DNA of 14,848 nucleotides from positions 1 to 14,848 of the forward strand of contig JAHJSI010000025.1 in NCBI GenBank assembly GCA_018830465.1, read 5' to 3'. Positions within the stretch are counted from its first letter, which is position 1, and every line of letters starts with the position of its first letter. A model generated the notes under the pieces. The model searched no databases, was not told the DNA's origin, and was given only the letters and a program-made list of their open reading frames with translations. Shown piece after piece: positions 7,884-12,083 of the stretch. The position numbers were made by a program, and so were the translations under genes. This DNA comes from Patescibacteria group bacterium. GTDB lineage: Bacteria > Patescibacteriota > Patescibacteriia > UBA2169.

Positions 7884-8375
7884 TTATATTTTATCACTTT
7901 CAAGCAATTCATCAAGTTTTTCGTTAAGCTGGTCTATACTTGCTTTTTCAGATAATTTTTCTTCAACTTTTTCTGTTTTTTCTTTTTGAACTGAAGCAGG
8001 CCTTTCTTTTTTTTGCTCTGGTCCTTGTCTTTCTTCTGGCTTTTCTTTTTTAGGTTCTTGAATAGCGTTAATTTTTTCTTCAATTGAGATTTTTTCTATT
8101 TTAGTAATAATATGGCGCAGCACATCTTTAGATAAGCGGAGTTTTTCATTAAGAGTTTGAATTTTGTCTGGATCCAGCTCTAAAAGCCATACTTTGTACG
8201 AGCCATGCGATTGACCTTCAATTTTATAGGCTAATTTTTTTCGGCCCAGGACATAAGTAAATTTTACTTCTGCTTGAGCTTCTTCAAGCAAGTTGCTTAC
8301 TGTTTTAGAGATTTTATTTATCTCTTCTTCGGTTTGTGAGCCCGCGAATAGGGCGCATAATTCATATTGATTCAT
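7884..8375 (-). CDS. rpsF: Small ribosomal subunit protein bS6 with long C-terminal tail
   Basis: 163 residues, against roughly 95-135 in most bacteria. The core (about 1-98) has the bS6 pattern: MNQYELCALF at the start, then YVLGRKKLAYKIEGQSHGSY and the LRLSKDVLRHII helix. The last ~60 residues are a Lys/Glu-rich low-complexity tail (107-145) ending in a small amphipathic segment, IDQLNEKLDELLE. bS6 pairs with bS18, encoded two genes downstream. The reading frame stays open upstream to an ATG at 8558, but the bS6 fold starts at the ATG at 8375; the upstream part encodes nothing bS6-like and covers a folded RNA leader. It is the first gene of rpsF-ssb-rpsR and is divergent from the methyltransferase gene. 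Confidence 0.94.
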   Translation of the reverse strand: MNQYELCALFAGSQTEEEINKISKTVSNLLEEAQAEVKFTYVLGRKKLAYKIEGQSHGSYKVWLLELDPDKIQTLNEKLRLSKDVLRHIITKIEKISIEEKINAIQEPKKEKPEERQGPEQKKERPASVQKEKTEKVEEKLSEKASIDQLNEKLDELLESDKI

Positions 8376-8403
8376 ATTTTTGTAAAAAAAATAATCCTTT
8401 GCC

Positions 8404-8454
8404 CCCTCTTTTAGAATTATGGGACCTCCTGCTAGTTCTGCGGAGGAAAGAGGG
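8404..8454 (-). promoter_or_regulatory. Structured 5' leader of rpsF, candidate S6:S18 feedback element
   Basis: In the minus-strand transcript the outer arms 8454-8447 (CCCTCTTT) and 8411-8404 (AAAGAGGG) form a perfect 8-bp stem. Directly inside, CCTCC (8446-8442) pairs with GGAGG (8429-8425), with an AGAACTA loop closed by GC/GC pairs and one bulged A. About 13 unpaired bases (8424-8412) lie on the 3' side between the two stems. The element ends 28 bases before the rpsF ATG. S6:S18 complexes are known to bind leaders of rpsF operons in several phyla. A CCG occurs in the inner stem, but I cannot confirm a match to the published motif. Confidence 0.6.
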
Positions 8455-8472
8455 TAATTAATAACTTCAAAT

Positions 8473-8501
8473 ATTTTATCATATATTTTGAAAAAACGCA
8501 A
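8473..8501 (-). promoter_or_regulatory. Promoter of the rpsF-ssb-rpsR operon
   Basis: On the minus strand TTGCGT (8501-8496), 17 bases, then TAAAAT (8478-8473) preceded by TGA, an extended -10. Predicted start is near 8466, so the leader before rpsF is about 90 nt, far longer than for any other gene in the window, and contains the whole hairpin at 8404-8454. Confidence 0.6.
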
Positions 8502-8533
8502 CCCGCACCATATGAGGTGCGGGGCAAGGCCCC
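8502..8533. repeat. Two overlapping palindromes upstream of rpsF and the methyltransferase
   Basis: CCCGCACC (8502-8509) pairs with GGTGCGGG (8516-8523) around an ATATGA loop. GGGGC (8521-8525) pairs with GCCCC (8529-8533). The arms share 8521-8523, so only one hairpin can form at a time. The block is much richer in G+C than its surroundings and abuts the rpsF -35 box. It may be an interspersed palindromic repeat or an operator; nothing decides which. Confidence 0.5.
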
Positions 8534-8569
8534 AAGACTCGACCGGTATGCAATACATTGAAAAAACGG

Positions 8570-8575
8570 TACAAT
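8570..8575 (+). promoter_or_regulatory. Candidate -10 box of the methyltransferase gene
   Basis: TACAAT lies 6 bases before the ATG at 8582, which would place the transcription start on the A of the start codon. It lacks the TG extension and a recognisable -35, so it is weaker evidence than the other promoters listed. Confidence 0.4.
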
Positions 8576-8581
8576 ATTGTT

Positions 8582-9781
8582 ATGACACAATCTTTTTTAA
8601 TTTTAGGACGTGAAAAATCAGTTGGTTTTGCGGAAATTTACCAATATATTGGTAAAAATGATGATATAATCGCTAATTTTGGCAAAGACGCGGTTATTGT
8701 CGTTGATAAAGAAATTGGCTCTTCTTGTCCGTCTGTTTTGGGTGGTATCCCAAAATCAGGTTTTGTGATTGATAGAAAAGATAAAATTGATGCTGATTTA
8801 TTAGCGTCTGTGTTATTAAAATTTAGTCAAGAAGGACAAAAATTTCATTTTGGATTAAGCGCGTATAATATGGGCGGAAATGTGATAAATCAAGGACAAT
8901 TAAAAGCGCTTGGATTGGAAACAAAAAAATTTCTTAAGCAGCAGGGCTTGTCTGTCCGGCTTGTTGAATCAAAATCAGGAAACTTATCATCTGTGGATGT
9001 AGTTAAGAATAGATTATTGGATAAAGGCGTGGAGCTGTGTCTGTTGTTTGCGAATGATCACGTTTTGGTCGGCAAAACAGAATCAGTTCAGCCATATGAA
9101 GAATATTCTTCTCGTGATTTTGACAGGCCAATGCGCGATATGAAGCGAGGCATGATTCCGCCAAAGCTCGCGCGCACAATGTTAAATTTGTCAGGCGCGG
9201 ACAAAGGCGCTTTGATTTTGGATCCGTTTTGCGGAATTGGAACTATTCTGCAGGAGGCGCTTCTTTTAGGATATCGAGTGATTGGAACTGATATTGATGA
9301 GCAGGCAATTCACGGAACAAAGAAAAATATTAAATGGCTTCTTGAGCAAAAAGATATTTCTTTGCCTGATTACAAAATCGATACAATGGATGTGCGCAAA
9401 TTAGATGAAATAGCCACAGAAAATTCTATTGACGCGATTGTGACAGAATTGGATTTAGGCCCGCTTTTGCAAGGTGATGAGTCAAAGGGAAAAGTTGAGT
9501 CAATTGAGAAATCTTTATCAGAATTTTATAAAGACGCGTTAAATATGATGCGCTTTGTTTTGAAAGACAGCTCTCGCGCTGTAATTGCTTGGCCGTATTT
9601 TAGAAAGCAAGGAATTTCTATTTCTGTTTTTGATAAATTAATAGAGCTTGGATTGCGAGTTGTTGAGCCATATCCTGCGCAATATAGAGACGCATATCCT
9701 TTATCAGAGCGAAAGACTTTGCTGTATGGCAGAGAAGCACAGAATGTTTTTAGGGAGATTATTATATTAGAGAAAGTTTAG
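8582..9781 (+). CDS. TRM11-like RNA (guanine-N2) methyltransferase family protein
   Basis: 399 residues. Proteins of this type methylate guanine N2 in tRNA or rRNA using S-adenosylmethionine. The N-terminal ~180 residues fit a substrate-binding (THUMP-like) region but lack an obvious motif. The catalytic Rossmann domain begins with FDRPMRDMKRGMIPPKLARTM, typical of TRM11, then the SAM-binding motif DPFCGIGT (214-221) and the acidic GTDID end of strand 2. The family's catalytic (D/N)PP(Y/F) motif should fall at about 288-293, where the sequence reads TELDLG, without the Pro-Pro-aromatic set. It could therefore be a divergent enzyme or one with altered activity. The ATG at 8582 was chosen over a TTG at 8558 because a -10 box lies between them. 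It is convergent with ychF. The substrate is unknown. Confidence 0.8.
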   Translation: MTQSFLILGREKSVGFAEIYQYIGKNDDIIANFGKDAVIVVDKEIGSSCPSVLGGIPKSGFVIDRKDKIDADLLASVLLKFSQEGQKFHFGLSAYNMGGNVINQGQLKALGLETKKFLKQQGLSVRLVESKSGNLSSVDVVKNRLLDKGVELCLLFANDHVLVGKTESVQPYEEYSSRDFDRPMRDMKRGMIPPKLARTMLNLSGADKGALILDPFCGIGTILQEALLLGYRVIGTDIDEQAIHGTKKNIKWLLEQKDISLPDYKIDTMDVRKLDEIATENSIDAIVTELDLGPLLQGDESKGKVESIEKSLSEFYKDALNMMRFVLKDSSRAVIAWPYFRKQGISISVFDKLIELGLRVVEPYPAQYRDAYPLSERKTLLYGREAQNVFREIIILEKV

Positions 9782-9799
9782 TTAGCAAATTTGAAATAA

Positions 9800-9835
9800 C
9801 CCTCCTACGCTCGTGAATACACGAGCTTCGGCGGG
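9800..9835. repeat. Palindromic element between convergent genes
   Basis: A 36-base inverted repeat with 16-base arms matching at 13 of 16 positions. The inner seven pairs are perfect (GCTCGTG, 9809-9815, with CACGAGC, 9820-9826) around AATA. It sits between the methyltransferase stop (9781) and the ychF stop (9847), so its RNA hairpin could end or protect both transcripts. There is no T-run, so it is not a classic terminator. The arms (ending TTCGGCGGG) look like a repetitive palindromic element. Confidence 0.6.
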
Positions 9836-9846
9836 CAATCATACAA

Positions 9847-10902
9847 CTAATTATGTAAAAAGTGGCAAATGTCACCATCCTGCATAATATAGTTCTTGCC
9901 TTCTAAGTGCATTTTGCCTTTTTCTTTTGCGCCAAGTTCGCCATTGCATGCAACAAAATCATCACAAGAAATCACTTCAGCGCGGATAAAGCCTTTTTCA
10001 AAATCAGTGTGGATTTTTCCTGCTGCCTCGGGCGCAGTGGAACCATTTGTAACGGTCCATGCCCTTGTCTCTTTGGGGCCTGACGTAAAAAATGTAATCA
10101 AATTTAATAGTCGGTATGATGCAGTAATCAATTTATCAAGCCCGCTTTGGTCTAATCCAAGGTCTTTTAGCATTGATTTTGCGTCTTCTGCTCCGAGTTC
10201 TGCTAATTCTGATTCTATTTTTGCTGAAATAATAATCTCATTTTTATTTTCTGGCTTGCGATTTGCGTCTTCTTCAGAAACATTTATTACATTTAGCATT
10301 GGTTTTTGCGTTATAAGCTGTAAATTTTTTGTGGCAAATTTTTCATCTTCTGTGAGGTCTGCATCGCTGGCTGGGTGTTCATTATCAAGCTGTGATTTAA
10401 TCTTCTCAAGCGCTGTGAACGCTCGCATTGCTTCTTTATCCCCGCTTTTTGCTTGTGCTTTAACGTCTTTAGCGCGTTTTTCTACTGTTGCTAAGTCCGC
10501 CATTATTAATTCAAGCAGAATGATTTCTTTGTCCCGTTTTGCGTCAACGCTGTTTTCAACATGCGCGATATCATCATTTTCAAAATCACGCACAACATGA
10601 GCGATCGCGTTCACTTCTCGGATGTGGGATAAGAATTTGTTTCCTAATCCTTCGCCTTTGTGAGCTCCTTTAACAAGGCCTGCAATATCTACGAACTCAA
10701 TTATTGTTGGAATTGTTTTTTCTGATTTGGAAATTTTAGTTAATTTTTCTAGTCGTTCATCAGGCACTTCAACAATTCCGATATTTGGGTCGATTGTACA
10801 AAAAGGGAAATTTTCAGCAGGGACCTGCTTTTTAGTCAAAGCTTTGAAAAGCGTTGATTTGCCTACGTTTGGCAGGCCTACTATTCCGATTGAGAATGAC
10901 AT
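9847..10902 (-). CDS. ychF: Redox-regulated, ribosome-associated ATPase YchF/OLA1
   Basis: 351 residues, near the usual length of about 363. YchF is an Obg-family P-loop NTPase that binds ribosomes and in most bacteria prefers ATP to GTP. Motifs: G1 GLPNVGKS (9-16), G2 with Thr36 in FPFCTIDP, G3 DIAG (72-75), and NVSE (207-210) in place of the GTPase NKxD, the change linked with ATP preference. A coiled-coil arm (about 130-200) and a C-terminal TGS domain (about 268-351, with RAWTV, EAAGKIHTDFEKGFIRAEV and GDICHF) complete the fold. The ATG at 10902 follows its -10 box by 7 bases, implying a leaderless message. It is divergent from the translin-like gene and convergent with the methyltransferase. 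A 234-codon frame on the opposite strand inside it is a shadow. Confidence 0.97.
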   Translation of the reverse strand: MSFSIGIVGLPNVGKSTLFKALTKKQVPAENFPFCTIDPNIGIVEVPDERLEKLTKISKSEKTIPTIIEFVDIAGLVKGAHKGEGLGNKFLSHIREVNAIAHVVRDFENDDIAHVENSVDAKRDKEIILLELIMADLATVEKRAKDVKAQAKSGDKEAMRAFTALEKIKSQLDNEHPASDADLTEDEKFATKNLQLITQKPMLNVINVSEEDANRKPENKNEIIISAKIESELAELGAEDAKSMLKDLGLDQSGLDKLITASYRLLNLITFFTSGPKETRAWTVTNGSTAPEAAGKIHTDFEKGFIRAEVISCDDFVACNGELGAKEKGKMHLEGKNYIMQDGDICHFLHN

Positions 10903-10909
10903 AGAGATA

Positions 10910-10938
10910 AGTATATCGCTATTGATGTTTCATGGCAA
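10910..10938 (-). promoter_or_regulatory. Promoter of ychF
   Basis: On the minus strand TTGCCA (10938-10933), 17 bases, then TATACT (10915-10910). Predicted start is 10903, directly before the ATG at 10902, so the transcript should be leaderless. It overlaps the promoter of the divergent translin-like gene. Confidence 0.7.
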
Positions 10939-10950
10939 CCCTGTTATAGT
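10922..10950 (+). promoter_or_regulatory. Promoter of the translin-like gene
   Basis: TTGATG (10922-10927), 17 bases, then TATAGT (10945-10950) preceded by TGT, an extended -10. Predicted start is near 10957, two bases before the ATG. Its -35 and spacer share 10922-10938 with the ychF promoter, so two polymerases could hardly bind both at once. Confidence 0.65.
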
Positions 10951-10958
10951 ACGCGCAT

Positions 10959-11528
10959 ATGATTACAAAAACATTCATCAAAAAACTCAAAGATCAGATT
11001 GAGAAATCAGATAATGCGCGAGGAAGGATTATTCGGGAAACGCATCCAATGATACGCGAGGCAAAGCACGCGATTTTTAAGATACACAGGGGAGAGATAA
11101 AAGAGTCAGAAAAATCTTTACAAAAGCTTGAGAAAAAAATAAAATCAATTGTTAAAGAAGCAGAAAAAGCTGGCTCTCGTTCAGAGGGAACTTTGCATGT
11201 TGCAGTGGAAGAATATCTTGAAGCTTTGTATCTACTCAAGGTTATTCAAAAGAAATCAATTCCACAGAAGCTCGCGTTTTCAATTACCGCGGATGAACAG
11301 CTTGGCGCGCTATCTGATTTAACAGGCGAACTTGTGCGAGCCGCGACTTTGGAAGTGACAAAAGGAAATCTAAAATCAATCCAGCAATATAGAAATGCTA
11401 CTGAAGAATTATTCGGTGTTCTGTTGCAGATGAATCTTCGGGGCGCTTTGCGGCAAAAGAGGGATGATGCTAGGCGGAATCTAAAGCGGTTGGAAGAGAT
11501 TTTGTATGATGTGTCTTTGAAGAAATAA
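10959..11528 (+). CDS. Translin/TRAX family protein
   Basis: 189 residues, almost all helical and charged, with no signal peptide or membrane segment. Translin and TRAX are helical-bundle proteins; in animals and fungi they form the octameric C3PO ribonuclease, and related archaeal proteins form similar shells. The family pattern is clear: an N-terminal helix with RIIRETHPMIREAKHAIFKIHRG (21-45), EEYLEALYL (84-92), LSDLTGELVRAA (118-129) and a C-terminal LRQKRDDARRNL helix (164-175). In TRAX the metal-binding catalytic residues lie in EYxEA and DxTGE; here Glu85, Glu88, Asp120 and Glu124 occupy these places, so a nuclease-competent, TRAX-like form is inferred. No second translin gene is nearby, so a homo-oligomer is likely. 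It is divergent from ychF across 56 bases with overlapping promoters. Confidence 0.85.
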   Translation: MITKTFIKKLKDQIEKSDNARGRIIRETHPMIREAKHAIFKIHRGEIKESEKSLQKLEKKIKSIVKEAEKAGSRSEGTLHVAVEEYLEALYLLKVIQKKSIPQKLAFSITADEQLGALSDLTGELVRAATLEVTKGNLKSIQQYRNATEELFGVLLQMNLRGALRQKRDDARRNLKRLEEILYDVSLKK

Positions 11529-11530
11529 TT

Positions 11531-11550
11531 ACCCCGTCATTCGACAGGGT
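11531..11550. repeat. Small palindrome between the translin-like gene and dedA
   Basis: ACCCCGTC (11531-11538) and GACAGGGT (11543-11550) flank ATTC. Read on the minus strand all eight pairs form, one being G-T; on the plus strand that pair is a C-A mismatch. It occupies nearly the whole gap between two convergent genes. No T-run follows. The central ten bases, GTCATTCGAC, recur in the palindrome inside polA at 12977-12986. Confidence 0.55.
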
Positions 11551-11553
11551 GTA

Positions 11554-12024
11554 TCATATCCACCAAGCGAACATATAATACAGTCCAATGTATTTAATTA
11601 GTTTTCCGATGATGACATAAATAGAGAATTTTTTGAAAGAGTATTTAACAATTCCCGGTACAAATGTGAGCGGGTCTCCAATAATCGGCAGCCAAGAGAA
11701 GAGCAGGATTGGAGGGCCGAATTTTTCAAACCATCTCTGGGCGCGGTCTAAGCGCTCTTTTTTGATTCTGAAATATTTTCCTAAAATCCAATATTCTCCA
11801 ACGCGTCCAATCCAATAGTTGAGAGCATTGCCTGCGTAATTTCCAATTGTCAGCACTATTATTGTTGGAATAATTGGCATGCCAGCTTTCCATACGCCAA
11901 TAGCCGCAACCTCTGGAGAAAGCGGAACCATTGTGGTCGCTAGCGCGCCAAACAGGAATAATCCAATATATTCAGCCGGACCAGCAGTGAAACTCAGAAG
12001 CCAATTTTGAATAGAATCAAACAT
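11554..12024 (-). CDS. DedA family (YqaA-type) membrane protein
   Basis: 156 residues, the size of the small YqaA branch of the DedA/VTT superfamily. These proteins act in the inner membrane; characterised DedA proteins affect membrane potential and recycling of polyprenyl-phosphate or phospholipid, but the YqaA branch is poorly characterised. Hydrophobic segments lie at about 18-45, 50-72, 104-125 and 132-153. Family signs are VPLSPEV (33-39), GNYAGNALNYWIGR (61-74), RAQRWFEKFGPP (94-105) and the conserved SWLPIIGDPLTFVPGI (110-125), with Asp117 in the re-entrant region. The TGA stop confirms that TGA is not recoded. The -10 box ends 6 bases before the ATG. It is divergent from polA across 59 bases. 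Confidence 0.88.
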   Translation of the reverse strand: MFDSIQNWLLSFTAGPAEYIGLFLFGALATTMVPLSPEVAAIGVWKAGMPIIPTIIVLTIGNYAGNALNYWIGRVGEYWILGKYFRIKKERLDRAQRWFEKFGPPILLFSWLPIIGDPLTFVPGIVKYSFKKFSIYVIIGKLIKYIGLYYMFAWWI

Positions 12025-12030
12025 ATGAAT

Positions 12031-12039
12031 ATTATACCA
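12031..12039 (-). promoter_or_regulatory. Extended -10 promoter of dedA
   Basis: On the minus strand TGG-TATAAT (hexamer 12036-12031), a perfect extended -10 with no evident -35. Predicted start is 12024, the A of the ATG itself, so the message should be leaderless. Confidence 0.65.
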
Positions 12040-12049
12040 TAAACAGACG

Positions 12050-12077
12050 TTGTTTTTTAGTGTAAATACGGTAGAAT
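12050..12077 (+). promoter_or_regulatory. Candidate promoter of polA
   Basis: TTGTTT (12050-12055), 16 bases, then TAGAAT (12072-12077). Predicted start is about 12084, the A of the polA ATG. A TATAAT at 12077-12082 matches the consensus better but would start transcription inside the gene, so it is not preferred. Confidence 0.5.
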
Positions 12078-12083
12078 ATAATT

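Noticed and set aside
8376..8558. N-terminal extension of rpsF by 61 codons to an ATG at 8558
   Set aside because: The extension is unlike any bS6, overlaps the predicted promoter and the leader hairpins, and the bS6 fold begins exactly at the ATG at 8375.
8558..8581. TTG start of the methyltransferase at 8558
   Set aside because: The candidate -10 box (8570-8575) lies downstream of it, and the ATG at 8582 is the better start; all other genes here use ATG.
9896..10600. 234-codon open frame on the plus strand
   Set aside because: It is fully antisense to ychF, which has all its motifs; the Ser-rich translation is typical of a shadow frame.
12077..12082. TATAAT next to the polA ATG as its -10 box
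   Set aside because: It would place the transcript start about five bases inside the gene; TAGAAT at 12072-12077 with TTGTTT upstream fits the ATG better.
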